From positions 124,001 through 188,000 of the forward strand of contig NZ_QGGL01000006.1 in the NCBI RefSeq assembly GCF_003148565.1: a DNA stretch of 64,000 bases, written 5' to 3'. The translations under genes and the position numbers were made by a program. Source of the stretch: Tumebacillus permanentifrigoris (GTDB taxonomy: Bacteria > Bacillota > Bacilli > Tumebacillales > Tumebacillaceae). Below, one piece after another: positions 1-8,186 of the stretch; position 1 is the stretch's first letter, and each line of letters starts with the position of its first letter. The notes under the pieces are model-generated. The model saw nothing but the letters and a program-made list of their open reading frames with translations. It had not been told where the DNA came from and made no database searches.

Positions 1-391
1 GCGCACCCATCTGCAACGCAATCGCCGTGGCAAGTGGGAGCAGGTGGCGCTCGTCGTCAAGCGTGGGCGTCCGAACTCGATCGTCAGCAACTATCATGCG
101 GGTGGATCACGCCATGACTGGAAGTGGCTGGAGGAGGCGGTGCGGGGCGAACGGACCCGTCTCCCCAAACTAGACGAAGTGTTCGACCTCTCCGAACGTA
201 TCGCCCGATCCTATACGGAAAAAGCACCTCGTCTCGCGGCTCTGGGGCTTGATCTCGGTCTTGATCGACAGGGGAAACTCTGGCTGCTCGACGTCAACGC
301 GCGCCCCGGTCGCAACATCCTCGACGCCGACCAAGTGGCACGTTGTGCCGAATTGCACGCTGAATTCGCTGCTTACTTGCTAGAACGCTAG
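1..391 (+). CDS. YheC/YheD-family ATP-grasp protein, C-terminal part (5' end outside window)
   Basis: The reading frame is open from the window edge to a TAG at 389-391, so only about the last 130 residues are visible. The segment LWLLDVNARPGRN resembles the ATP/Mg-binding end of ATP-grasp proteins of the YheC/YheD family, which in Bacillus are endospore-coat-associated. The position, just upstream of yheB and yheA, repeats the B. subtilis yheD-yheC-yheB-yheA neighbourhood and supports the call. It is followed at once by a terminator, so it closes its transcription unit. YheC and YheD cannot be separated from this fragment. Confidence 0.75.
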   Translation, partial: RTHLQRNRRGKWEQVALVVKRGRPNSIVSNYHAGGSRHDWKWLEEAVRGERTRLPKLDEVFDLSERIARSYTEKAPRLAALGLDLGLDRQGKLWLLDVNARPGRNILDADQVARCAELHAEFAAYLLER

Positions 392-394
392 CGA

Positions 395-431
395 AAAACC
401 CCGCTCCGCTCTGGAGGTCGGGGTTCTTTTT
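395..431 (+). terminator. Rho-independent terminator after the YheC/D gene
   Basis: An AACCCCG...CGGGGTT stem with an inner CTCC/GGAG pairing is followed by TTCTTTT. It begins four bases after the stop codon. Confidence 0.8.
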
Positions 432-534
432 GGTGATTTGTTACTTTTATTCGGAAGTTGTATTGTCTATGGACATTTGACTAATTTGGGTGGACAATAA
501 GTGTAGTTCGAAAATAGTGAAGGGATGTGAATTC

Positions 535-897
535 ATGAAATTTAAGTTTCAGAAGCTTTTTTCTGAGTACTTGGAGATGCATGAGAACCAGACCAATCGT
601 TGGTTGCACGTGATCTCGATGACGTTAGGCTGGTGCTTGTTCTGGTATGGGCTGTTTACGTTGCAACCGCTGCTGTGGCTGTTGATACCGATCACCTACA
701 TCCCGGCGATCAGCGGACATTTTCTCTTTGAGCACAACCAGCCGACGTTCGCGAAATTTATTCAGCAAAACGGCTGGGATTGGAAAGGTCTGCTCCTGAT
801 GGCGGTCGTGGAAGAGGTCTGTGTGTTTCTGATGGCACTTGAACAGATCGGTCTGGTCAAGTTGCCGCGTGCGCGGAAGCAACGCCGCGTCTACTAA
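535..897 (+). CDS. Mpo1-like (DUF962) integral membrane protein
   Basis: 120 residues. The N-terminus YLEMHENQTNRWLHV and the later SGHFLFEHNQPTF match the DUF962/Mpo1 pattern: an N-terminal H-x-N...H signature, then G-H-x3-E-x-N-x-P after a hydrophobic hairpin. Yeast Mpo1 is an Fe-dependent 2-hydroxy fatty acid dioxygenase; whether bacterial members share that activity is inference. Two hydrophobic stretches (about residues 25-60 and 90-110) suggest a membrane protein. I chose ATG 535 because AAGGGATG lies 7-8 bases upstream; the in-frame GTG at 490 has no ribosome binding site. A second member of the family begins at the far end of the window (63942). Confidence 0.75.
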   Translation: MKFKFQKLFSEYLEMHENQTNRWLHVISMTLGWCLFWYGLFTLQPLLWLLIPITYIPAISGHFLFEHNQPTFAKFIQQNGWDWKGLLLMAVVEEVCVFLMALEQIGLVKLPRARKQRRVY

Positions 898-913
898 GCA
901 AGGGGGGTCTCAC

Positions 914-1987
914 TTGAAACAATCGCACGAACTCCCGTTTCTCGTGCGTCTCTACTGTCTGCTGTCACTGTCCCGTCTGCGGACAGGTTTCCCCTCCGCG
1001 CTCTCCTTCGTAGTGGGGTGGATGGGAACGAATACAGCGAGCCCATTTCATAGTTCGATTCTGGCACATCCATTTCTATTCGCTCTGGGGTGGCTGCTCA
1101 GCTTCTTCTCCGGCACGGTTGTCAACCTCGGCAACACCGTCTCCGATCTGCGCGAAGACAAAGTCAACCTCCCACACCGCGTCAAGATCGCCCGAATCTA
1201 CGGCCTGCGGCGGTTGTTGCGCGTCAACAACTGGATGTCACTCCTCATGATTGTGCTGGCCTGCCTCACCTTGAACCTCGCCTTCTCCCTCTTTATGATC
1301 TTGGCGGTCTGGCTGATGAACCAATATTCATTCCCACCTTGTCGCTTCAAGCGCCACCCGTTTCTCTCACTGATCAATTTTTCCTGTGCCATCTCATTTC
1401 CCTTTGGGTACGCCTACCTGATGCAGACGGGCGGCTCTGTCGCACCCTCGAACGAATGGATCTGGCTGTGCCTGTTGTGTACGATCTTTTTCGGGTTGTT
1501 TGGCACAGCCAAAAACCTTCAAGACTATGACGGGGACAAGGCGGCTGGCATCCGCACCACCGCCACGATGTTTCGAACCAAAAAAGCAGCCGTGCTTTTT
1601 GTGGCGGTCTGCATCACCTCGACCCCACTGTTGTTCATCCTCCCGATTCTGCTCGGCGCGTTCCCGCCTACGGTGTGGATCGTCCCGTTGTGGAGCGTGT
1701 TTATCTGCCCGATGATGATGCTGAAATACAAGCACCGTCACAACCCAGCGATGTTGAAAACGGCACAGTCCATTTTCTTTCTCTACCCGGTCTTTTTCAT
1801 GGCCTCCCTCGGCCTGATCCTCGATCCCTCTTGGACGATGTTCTGTGCGATCGGTGTGCACGCCTGCGCGTTCCTGCTGTTCGAGCGCCTCGGTCTCGAC
1901 GCTCGCATGCCGCGCAGTTACCGCAACGTGATGAGGCTCCTCGATGAATCGACATCCAACGCCCAAGGACCCGCCATCTTTAAATAG
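914..1987 (+). CDS. UbiA-family polyprenyl transferase-like membrane protein
   Basis: 357 residues, strongly hydrophobic, about eight or nine membrane segments. The two aspartate-rich motifs of UbiA prenyltransferases are visible: N-x3-D-x3-D in NTVSDLREDKVN (about residue 75) and D-x3-D in LQDYDGDKAAG (about residue 205). These bind the Mg-diphosphate of a prenyl donor. The aromatic acceptor cannot be read from the sequence; menaquinone-type chemistry is only one option. Start is TTG 914, eight bases after AAGGGGGGT; a longer frame overlaps the preceding gene and lacks a ribosome binding site. It lies 16 bases after the Mpo1-like gene and is probably cotranscribed with it. Confidence 0.8.
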   Translation: MKQSHELPFLVRLYCLLSLSRLRTGFPSALSFVVGWMGTNTASPFHSSILAHPFLFALGWLLSFFSGTVVNLGNTVSDLREDKVNLPHRVKIARIYGLRRLLRVNNWMSLLMIVLACLTLNLAFSLFMILAVWLMNQYSFPPCRFKRHPFLSLINFSCAISFPFGYAYLMQTGGSVAPSNEWIWLCLLCTIFFGLFGTAKNLQDYDGDKAAGIRTTATMFRTKKAAVLFVAVCITSTPLLFILPILLGAFPPTVWIVPLWSVFICPMMMLKYKHRHNPAMLKTAQSIFFLYPVFFMASLGLILDPSWTMFCAIGVHACAFLLFERLGLDARMPRSYRNVMRLLDESTSNAQGPAIFK

Positions 1988-2085
1988 GAAGAGAGACCGC
2001 TTGCATCGGCCGACGTGGGTCTAGCGGTTGGTGGTTTTTGTTTTTTTGGGTATACTTGTATGTTGAGAAGGAGGAGTCAGACCTT

Positions 2086-3435
2086 ATGAAACTGTTAGTG
2101 ATCAATGTACTCGTAGGCGCTGTCATCGGTCTGTTTACGAACTGGCTGGCGATTGTGATGTTATTTCGACCGTGGACGGAGAAAAAGGTCTTCGGCAAAC
2201 GCTTGCCGTTTACACCGGGGCTGATCCCATCCCGCCAGTCTGATCTGGCGGAAAAACTCGGCGAGATCGTCGAGCACGATCTGCTGACCCCAGAGGGAGT
2301 CGCAAAGTCACTCGGCCGCCCGGCGTTGGAATTTGCCGTCAAGCGGTCGGTGATCCAAGCGGTTAGCAAGACCTTGAACGAAGCCCCGACCCTTGGCATG
2401 CTGAGCCGCCGGATGTTCGGGGACACTGCACAGGAGCGGATCGAGACGGTTTTGGTGCAGCAGATCATCTCCTTTTTACAACAAGGGGAAGGTCGAGCCC
2501 GAGTTGCTTCGATGGCTGATGCGCTGTTCGACCACCTGCGCGAGACGTTGTCTGACGGGGAAGTTCGCCGCAACCTCGTCGCCGGTTTTGCCGATCCGTT
2601 GCACGCACAGCTGACGGCAGGTACGACGACGTGGCAACAAGTGCTGCCTGAAAGCGCCCGCGATTTGGTCGAGGACCGTCTGCGAGCACAAGTTGAGCCC
2701 TTGTTGGACGGGCTTGCCCGCTGGATGGAGGAGCCGGTGTTCGTGGATGCGATCGCCCGGATGCTGACAGAGAAAGTCGAGAGTATCCCGTTGATCGGGT
2801 CGATGGCCAAGTCGTTCCTCACGCCAGAGCGCGTGTCGTCCGATATCGTGCCGCGCCTGCAATCGGTGGTGCAATCTGCGTCGGTGCAAGAGCTCGCACA
2901 GGACAAGCTGCACCACATGCTCAGCAGCTTCTGGGAGCAACCGGTTGGCCGCTACCTCGGCAAACTGTCGACAGCAGACTTCAACAGCCTGTTGGAAAAA
3001 ATCTTGGAGACCCTGCTCGACCAAGCGCTCGACGAAAACGCTGCGACCCGCTCGCAGTTCCGCAGCCTCGTCGTGAACGGGTTGCTTGCAGGAGCCAGCG
3101 AACACACGATCGGCGATCTGTTGCGTCGTGTGCTGGGTGGTGTGATGGAGTTCGACGTGCGCAACCTGTATGTTCAACATACGGAGACGGTCGATCGCTT
3201 GATCGGACAACTCTGGCATTACCTGCGCGACCAGATGATCGACGCACTGCCAGAACTGCTAGAAGCGCTCTCTGTGCGCCAGATCGTGCAGGAGCAAGTG
3301 GAATCCTATCCGATCCCCACATTGGAGAAATTGGTGCTCTCCGTCGTGAACAAGGAAGTCAAGATGATCACCTACTTAGGCGGAATCCTCGGGGCTTTGA
3401 TCGGATTGATACAAGCCTTGGTCTCTAGACTGTAA
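2086..3435 (+). CDS. yheB: DUF445 family membrane protein YheB
   Basis: 449 residues. The N-terminus (VGAVIGLFTNWLAIVMLFRP), the PGLIPSRQ segment and the C-terminal GGILGALIGLIQ membrane helix are characteristic of DUF445 proteins such as B. subtilis YheB. A membrane helix sits at each end of a long, mostly helical cytoplasmic or intermembrane region. Function is unknown; family members are associated with sporulating bacilli. Start ATG 2086 follows AAGGAGGA with about ten bases of spacing. The next gene, yheA, is 51 bases downstream, as in B. subtilis, so a conserved operon is likely. Confidence 0.88.
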   Translation: MKLLVINVLVGAVIGLFTNWLAIVMLFRPWTEKKVFGKRLPFTPGLIPSRQSDLAEKLGEIVEHDLLTPEGVAKSLGRPALEFAVKRSVIQAVSKTLNEAPTLGMLSRRMFGDTAQERIETVLVQQIISFLQQGEGRARVASMADALFDHLRETLSDGEVRRNLVAGFADPLHAQLTAGTTTWQQVLPESARDLVEDRLRAQVEPLLDGLARWMEEPVFVDAIARMLTEKVESIPLIGSMAKSFLTPERVSSDIVPRLQSVVQSASVQELAQDKLHHMLSSFWEQPVGRYLGKLSTADFNSLLEKILETLLDQALDENAATRSQFRSLVVNGLLAGASEHTIGDLLRRVLGGVMEFDVRNLYVQHTETVDRLIGQLWHYLRDQMIDALPELLEALSVRQIVQEQVESYPIPTLEKLVLSVVNKEVKMITYLGGILGALIGLIQALVSRL

Positions 3436-3486
3436 ACCTCGCATAAATTGATTCGAACTCTACAATTTGGCAGGAGGATCGAAGCG

Positions 3487-3840
3487 ATGAACAATCCATA
3501 TGACAGAGCGCACGAATTGGCGCGGGCGATCCGTGAGAGTGAGGAATTTCGCATCTTGGTGGCGAAAAAGAACGAGGTAGACACGAATCTCCAAGCGAAA
3601 AAGCTCCTCGATGACTTCCGCCGCCGCCAATGGGAATTGGAAACTCGGCGGCTGATGGGGGAGGAGATCACGGAGCAGGACACTCTGGCGTTCCAGCGGA
3701 TGCAAGACGTGGTCCACCAACATACGACGTTGCGCGAATATCTCGAAATGGAATATCGCTTCAGTGTGCTGTATTCGGACATTCATAAAATTCTCGGCGA
3801 AGCAGTTCGCTCTGTGATCAACGCGCCGGAGAGTGTCTAA
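3487..3840 (+). CDS. yheA: YlbF/YmcA-related protein YheA (UPF0342)
   Basis: 117 residues, the same length as B. subtilis YheA, and almost entirely charged alpha-helix (DRAHELARAIRESEEF... KLLDDFRRRQWELE). This is the YlbF/YmcA/YheA helical family; YlbF and YmcA act in the RNase Y complex, while YheA itself has no established role. ATG 3487 is preceded by AGGAGG at 3472-3477. It follows yheB directly, keeping the yheB-yheA pair. Confidence 0.88.
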   Translation: MNNPYDRAHELARAIRESEEFRILVAKKNEVDTNLQAKKLLDDFRRRQWELETRRLMGEEITEQDTLAFQRMQDVVHQHTTLREYLEMEYRFSVLYSDIHKILGEAVRSVINAPESV

Positions 3841-3876
3841 CAACGACCAGCCAACCATCGGAGGGAACCTAACACA

Positions 3877-4563
3877 ATGAAACTGACCTACCACGGACAC
3901 TCGACCTTTGTCGTCGAAGCGGACGGCAAGCGTGTAATCATCGATCCATTCCTCGAACACAACCCGAGCGCAACCATCAAGCCGTCCGATGTGAAAGTCG
4001 ATGCTGTGCTGCTGACTCATGCACACTTTGACCACATCGCGGACGCACTGCCGATTGCACTGGCCAACGATTGCCCGATCATCGCCAACTTCGAGTTGGC
4101 GAACCACTTCGAGAAGCTGGGGGCCAAAACGCACGGCCTCGGGCAGGGCGGAGGTTTTGATTTTGACTTTGGCCGCGTGAAATTGACGCTGGCCTTCCAC
4201 GGCGCAGGTCTAGACATGCCAAATGGAGAGGTCGTATATGGCGGTGCTCCAGCAGGCATCTTGCTGACAATCGGTGACAAGACGCTGTACCACGCTGGGG
4301 ACACGGGGTTATTTGGCGACATGAAATGGATCGGGGAATTAAACAAGCTCGACGCGGCGTTGTTGCCGATCGGGGACAACTACACGATGGGCCCAGACGA
4401 TGCGGTGCTGGCTGCGACGTGGTTGAAAGCGGGTGTGACGATCCCGATGCACTACAACACGTTCCCGGTGATTCAGCAGGACCCACATGCGTTCGCGAAA
4501 CGCTTGGGTGAGTTCGGGCTGGAGGGGGCAGTGCTCACATCTGGCGCCTCCATCGAGATCTAA
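3877..4563 (+). CDS. ytkL: UPF0173 metallo-beta-lactamase-fold hydrolase (YtkL)
   Basis: 228 residues. The fold's first metal motif is present as THAHFDH (about residues 46-52), with HAGDTG further on (about 138) and a C-terminal MHYNTFP histidine (about 195). The length and the opening MKLTYHGHSTF are typical of UPF0173 hydrolases (B. subtilis YtkL, E. coli UlaG-like fold). It should bind two metal ions in the cytoplasm; the substrate is unknown. ATG 3877 follows GGAGGGAACC. It is convergent with the DUF3243 gene and they share the terminator at 4574-4607. Confidence 0.88.
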   Translation: MKLTYHGHSTFVVEADGKRVIIDPFLEHNPSATIKPSDVKVDAVLLTHAHFDHIADALPIALANDCPIIANFELANHFEKLGAKTHGLGQGGGFDFDFGRVKLTLAFHGAGLDMPNGEVVYGGAPAGILLTIGDKTLYHAGDTGLFGDMKWIGELNKLDAALLPIGDNYTMGPDDAVLAATWLKAGVTIPMHYNTFPVIQQDPHAFAKRLGEFGLEGAVLTSGASIEI

Positions 4564-4573
4564 TCGTGTACAC

Positions 4574-4607
4574 AAAAAAGGGCCTCCGCGAGGGAGGCCC
4601 TTTTTTT
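4574..4607. terminator. Bidirectional terminator between ytkL and the DUF3243 gene
   Basis: AAAAAAGGGCCTCC-gcga-GGGAGGCCCTTTTTTT. A-run and T-run flank the stem on both sides, so it can end transcription of both convergent genes. Confidence 0.9.
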
Positions 4608-4608
4608 C

Positions 4609-4857
4609 TTAGTGATGCGCGACGAGGTTGACCATGACGCGAGCCAGCGCGTGACGGTCTTCTTCGCCGGATACACGCCACATTTCGGCGAGCAGGCGCT
4701 CTTGTTCGTTTTTCGGATCGACCTTGTCTGCGAGGTATTCCCCAACGCGGAATGCAACGCTGTCGACTTTGTCATGGGACATGCCGGCCTCCACTGCTTG
4801 GCTCACACGGTCGCCTAGGAACTCTTTCCATTGTTCGAAGTTGCTCAGTACGGACAT
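4609..4857 (-). CDS. DUF3243 family protein (YmfJ-like)
   Basis: 82 residues: opens MSVLSNFEQWKEFLGDRV and carries the AEAGMSHDKVDSVAFRVGEYLA-type helical core of DUF3243 (B. subtilis YmfJ, about 85 residues). No enzymatic motif; the family has no established function. Start at 4857 is chosen because GGAGGG lies at 4864-4869, while a longer frame to 4899 has no ribosome binding site. It stands alone on the minus strand, convergent with ytkL. Confidence 0.8.
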   Translation of the reverse strand: MSVLSNFEQWKEFLGDRVSQAVEAGMSHDKVDSVAFRVGEYLADKVDPKNEQERLLAEMWRVSGEEDRHALARVMVNLVAHH

Positions 4858-4984
4858 CGAGATCCCTCCTCCGAAGTTTTGGCTGGAATGGTAGTGCACG
4901 AAATATAGAATGCCTCCGCGAGGCCCAAGATATGCAGTTATCGAGCTGTAAGGTTGCTGTAATCGTGCCGTAACAAAGTTAGGA

Positions 4985-5048
4985 TATGATAGACCTACAT
5001 CGACAAAACCCCCTTTTCGAGTGACCCTTACAGGTCACCGTTTTTTTT
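4985..5048 (+). ncRNA. Possible short transcript: -10 box followed by an intrinsic terminator
   Basis: In the 266-base gap between the DUF3243 gene and ytpI there is a TATGAT -10-like hexamer (4985-4990) and, 30 bases on, a perfect GTGACC-cttaca-GGTCAC hairpin (5021-5038) with eight Ts (5041-5048). No gene lies between them. It may be a short sRNA, or a terminator/attenuator in the ytpI leader. The -35 element is poor, so this is tentative. Confidence 0.3.
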
Positions 5049-5123
5049 GGCCTCAGCTGCATAGTCAGCGGGACAAGAGCATATCTTGTACCAATCGATG
5101 GGGACCAAGAGGGGGATTCGAAC

Positions 5124-5417
5124 TTGCAACGGAAACACACGATGCGTGCGTTTGTCTATCTGACCGTGGGCTTGGCGATGTTGTTTTACGCCTTGCCGCG
5201 CGTGCCTGATGTGACGATGGATATCCGCGGAGTCTTTACGATCTCGTGGTTGGCGTTTGCGATGCTGTTCATTGGCGCAAACTTATATTATCTGATCGGC
5301 GTGGACAAGGAACGTCAGATCCGCCGCCGTCGAAGCGATTGGCTGGCGCGCACCTTGCGCAACCTGCGTGAACCCACCAACTCCAAGACTTCTGGCAAGC
5401 GTAGATACATGAATTGA
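5124..5417 (+). CDS. ytpI: Small membrane protein YtpI
   Basis: 97 residues with two hydrophobic segments (about residues 8-25 and 38-58) and a very basic tail (RQIRRRRSDWLARTLR). The identification rests mainly on position immediately upstream of ytoI, as in B. subtilis, and on the matching length and topology; function is unknown. Start TTG 5124 lies eight bases after AAGAGGGGG; ATG 5142 is a possible alternative. It has its own terminator. Confidence 0.6.
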   Translation: MQRKHTMRAFVYLTVGLAMLFYALPRVPDVTMDIRGVFTISWLAFAMLFIGANLYYLIGVDKERQIRRRRSDWLARTLRNLREPTNSKTSGKRRYMN

Positions 5418-5426
5418 TCGTACAGG

Positions 5427-5461
5427 AAAAAACGCACTCCGAAATGACGGGTGCGTTTTTC
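5427..5461 (+). terminator. Terminator after ytpI
   Basis: AAAACGCACtcc-gaaatga-cggGTGCGTTTTT. Confidence 0.8.
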
Positions 5462-5508
5462 TGTTTTGTTGTATCATAAGAGTACCAGAACAGTCCGGAG
5501 GTTCGGCA

Positions 5509-6816
5509 ATGACAACGAAGCACGAGCAGATCTTAACTTATATAGAAGCCTTGGAGGTCGGGAGCAAGATCTCCGTGCGGCAGATCGCGAAGGCGATGGA
5601 AGTCAGTGAGGGCACCGCCTACCGCGCGATCAAGGATGCCGAGGCGCGAGGCATCGTCTCCACGATCGAGCGGGTCGGCACGGTGCGCATCGAAAAGCAG
5701 CAAAAGAAAAACATCGAGCGCCTGACCTTTGCCGAAGTGGTCAACATCGTCGAGGGTACGGTGCTGGGCGGACGAGCGGGCTTGCACAAGACGCTCTCCA
5801 AGTTCGTGATCGGTGCGATGAAGATCGACGCGATGTTAAAGTACGTGGACGTCGATTCGCTGTTGATCGTGGGCAACCGTGAGACGGTACACAAAGCCTC
5901 GCTGGAGCACGGTGCAGCGGTGCTGATCACCGGGGGCTTCGACACATCAGACGAGGTCAAGGAGTTGGCGGACGCCTTGGCGTTGCCGCTGATCTCTTCG
6001 GCGTATGACACCTTCACCATCGCCACGTTGATCAACCGTGCCATCGACGACCGCCTGATCAAAAAGGAGATCCTGCTCGTCGAGGATTTGGTCAATCGGG
6101 ACAAAGCTGAACCGGTTTCGTTGCATCTAGGAGACACGGTCGGTGATTGGCACCGCATGGTGGAGCAGACGGGGCATACGCGATTCCCGGTGATCGATCG
6201 GGATGGGAAGGTGCACGGGATCATCACATCCAAGGACGTGGCGGCTGTAGCAGGAGACCAGCTCTTGGAGCGTGTGATGACGAAAAGCCCGCGCACCGTC
6301 ACGGGGCGGACCTCGGTCGCGTCGGCGGCACACACGATGATCTGGGAAGGAATCGAGTTGTTGCCCGTGGTGGAGCACCGCAAACTGGTGGGTGTGATCT
6401 CGCGACAGGATGTCTTGCGGGCCTTGCAGTACAACCAAAACCAACCGCAGGGGCAGACGATACAAGATCTGATCCTGAGCGGGTTTGAAGAGGCTCGCGA
6501 GGAGCGCAGCGTGCGGCTCTCCGGCGTGGTGACACCGATCATGACGAACCAGTTGGGATCGATCAACCCCGGTGTGCTGATGACCTTGATCAACGAAGCC
6601 GGGGAGTCCGCGATCCGGCGGTTGAAGAATTCGGACATGGTTGTGGAGAATGTAACGGTGTACTTTTTAAAACCGATCCAGATTGAGAGCCAAGTGTCCG
6701 TGGTGGCGACGGTGATCGACATTGGTCGGAAGTTTGGCAAGGTCGATGTGGAGATATACAGCGGGCATGATCTGATGGGCAAGGCGCTGTTGACGGCGCA
6801 GGTGTTGGAGCGTTAG
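5509..6816 (+). CDS. ytoI: YtoI-type regulator: HTH, DRTGG, two CBS and a hotdog domain
   Basis: 435 residues, close to B. subtilis YtoI. In order: a winged-helix/HTH segment (about 15-60, GSKISVRQIAKAMEVSEGT), a DRTGG domain (about 80-185, ending SAYDTFTIATLINRAI), a CBS pair (about 195-310; MVEQTGHTRFPVIDRDGKV and IWEGIELLPVVEHRK), and a C-terminal hotdog thioesterase-like domain (about 325-435). The CBS pair usually senses adenine nucleotides. DNA binding is inferred from the HTH. ATG 5509 follows CCGGAGG. Downstream the genome departs from the B. subtilis order: nrnA is not found and the ATPase island begins 17 bases after the stop. Confidence 0.85.
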   Translation: MTTKHEQILTYIEALEVGSKISVRQIAKAMEVSEGTAYRAIKDAEARGIVSTIERVGTVRIEKQQKKNIERLTFAEVVNIVEGTVLGGRAGLHKTLSKFVIGAMKIDAMLKYVDVDSLLIVGNRETVHKASLEHGAAVLITGGFDTSDEVKELADALALPLISSAYDTFTIATLINRAIDDRLIKKEILLVEDLVNRDKAEPVSLHLGDTVGDWHRMVEQTGHTRFPVIDRDGKVHGIITSKDVAAVAGDQLLERVMTKSPRTVTGRTSVASAAHTMIWEGIELLPVVEHRKLVGVISRQDVLRALQYNQNQPQGQTIQDLILSGFEEAREERSVRLSGVVTPIMTNQLGSINPGVLMTLINEAGESAIRRLKNSDMVVENVTVYFLKPIQIESQVSVVATVIDIGRKFGKVDVEIYSGHDLMGKALLTAQVLER

Positions 6817-6833
6817 TTAGGAGGTCAACTCGG

Positions 6834-8186
6834 ATGAAACAGACGTGGACATTTCATGTAGAAAACTTCGGGAAAATCAAAGAGGCGAGCATCGAGGTTC
6901 GTCCGTTTATGATCTTTGCCGGGGAGAATAACTCGGGGAAGAGTTATCTCATGTCTTTGTTGTGGGGGCTATTACATGCAGGTCAAGAATTGTTTGTAGA
7001 TATAGGTCCCGATACTGAAGAACTGAAACAGTGCGTAAGGTGGCTCGAAGAACGAATCGAGCAGTCTGAAGGCAGACCGTTCTCTTTTGACAACGAAGGT
7101 AATCGGAGATTTCTAGATTTGATAAATGTTGCTCTGGAGACAAGTAAAGACTGGCTGGTTAGCCGTATTTTCAATCGTAGGACGACGATCGGGCATATAT
7201 CCATCGGTGCATTGACTCGCGAACCCTATCGGATTGAATTCAATACTTCTACTTCGTTATCCCTGACTATGGTGAATACAGAGAGGGCAGCCATACCGAT
7301 CCCACAGCATTTTAAAGAGTTATCGCTTACTCGCAAAATTCAATTGTTGTTTGAGATCTGTAGTGGGTTCGTTTTTGGTGAATTGAGCTTGTCATTTGGA
7401 AGAGGTCCGAGCTACCTTCCAGCATCCAGAACCGGTTTTATGATGACGTATCGAACTTTAGTTCGCGATGCGATTCAACGTGGCTACGGGGGAGAGTTTT
7501 CTGAGGGGAATTCCAAACAGAGTACGACGTTGAACTGGCCGACCAATAACTTCCTACAAGACTTGGTTAGCCTTGATATTAATCTGGAAGCAAATTATGA
7601 TTCCATTGCTGATTTTTTGGAACGTGAGGTATTGGAAGGAACGATTACGAGGGAAAATACCCCAGTTCCGATCTATCGTTATCAGCCTATAGATGGTTCT
7701 GATGTACTTCCGTTTCATGCGACATCTAGTTTGGTTTCAGAATTGGCACCATTGGTTCTCTTCCTTCGATCTGATATCAACTTGAAAGCACTGATTGTAG
7801 AGGAGCCGGAAGCCCACTTGCATTTGAAAATGCAACAGAAAATGGCAGTAGCCCTAGTTCGTCTCGTCAACGCTGGACTACCCGTATGGATCACGACCCA
7901 TAGTGACACCATGTTTCAACAGTTGAACAATCTAATCAAGTTGTATAACAACAGGGATCGGGAACGTTTAGCGCAAGCATATGGATATTTGGAACAGGAT
8001 TTTCTTGATTCTTCTAAAGTTAAGGCATATCAATTTAGTTCCATCGGCAGTCACACGGAAGTCGTGGAACTTCCTTTAACTTCCAGTGGTTACTCGATTC
8101 CGACATTTTCTGAAAGCATTAGGGAACAGACCATGCAAACCATTAAATTTATGGAGCTTGAACCAGATGAAGAAGATGACGAATGA
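6834..8186 (+). CDS. SMC/OLD-like AAA ATPase of a two-gene island
   Basis: 450 residues. N-terminal ABC-type half with Walker A GENNSGKS (G30-K36-S37); a large, poorly conserved middle; then Walker B ALIVEEPEAHLH (about 318-329) and a histidine switch ITTHSD (about 354-359). The arrangement is that of single-chain OLD/AAA_15/AAA_21 ATPases found in defence systems such as Gabija (GajA), Septu (PtuA) and PARIS. No C-terminal TOPRIM nuclease is present, so the nuclease may be supplied by the next gene, whose start overlaps this one by 20 bases. Codon use and base composition are visibly more AT-rich than both neighbours, suggesting horizontal transfer. ATG 6834 follows TTAGGAGG. Function as defence is inference. 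Confidence 0.8.
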   Translation: MKQTWTFHVENFGKIKEASIEVRPFMIFAGENNSGKSYLMSLLWGLLHAGQELFVDIGPDTEELKQCVRWLEERIEQSEGRPFSFDNEGNRRFLDLINVALETSKDWLVSRIFNRRTTIGHISIGALTREPYRIEFNTSTSLSLTMVNTERAAIPIPQHFKELSLTRKIQLLFEICSGFVFGELSLSFGRGPSYLPASRTGFMMTYRTLVRDAIQRGYGGEFSEGNSKQSTTLNWPTNNFLQDLVSLDINLEANYDSIADFLEREVLEGTITRENTPVPIYRYQPIDGSDVLPFHATSSLVSELAPLVLFLRSDINLKALIVEEPEAHLHLKMQQKMAVALVRLVNAGLPVWITTHSDTMFQQLNNLIKLYNNRDRERLAQAYGYLEQDFLDSSKVKAYQFSSIGSHTEVVELPLTSSGYSIPTFSESIREQTMQTIKFMELEPDEEDDE

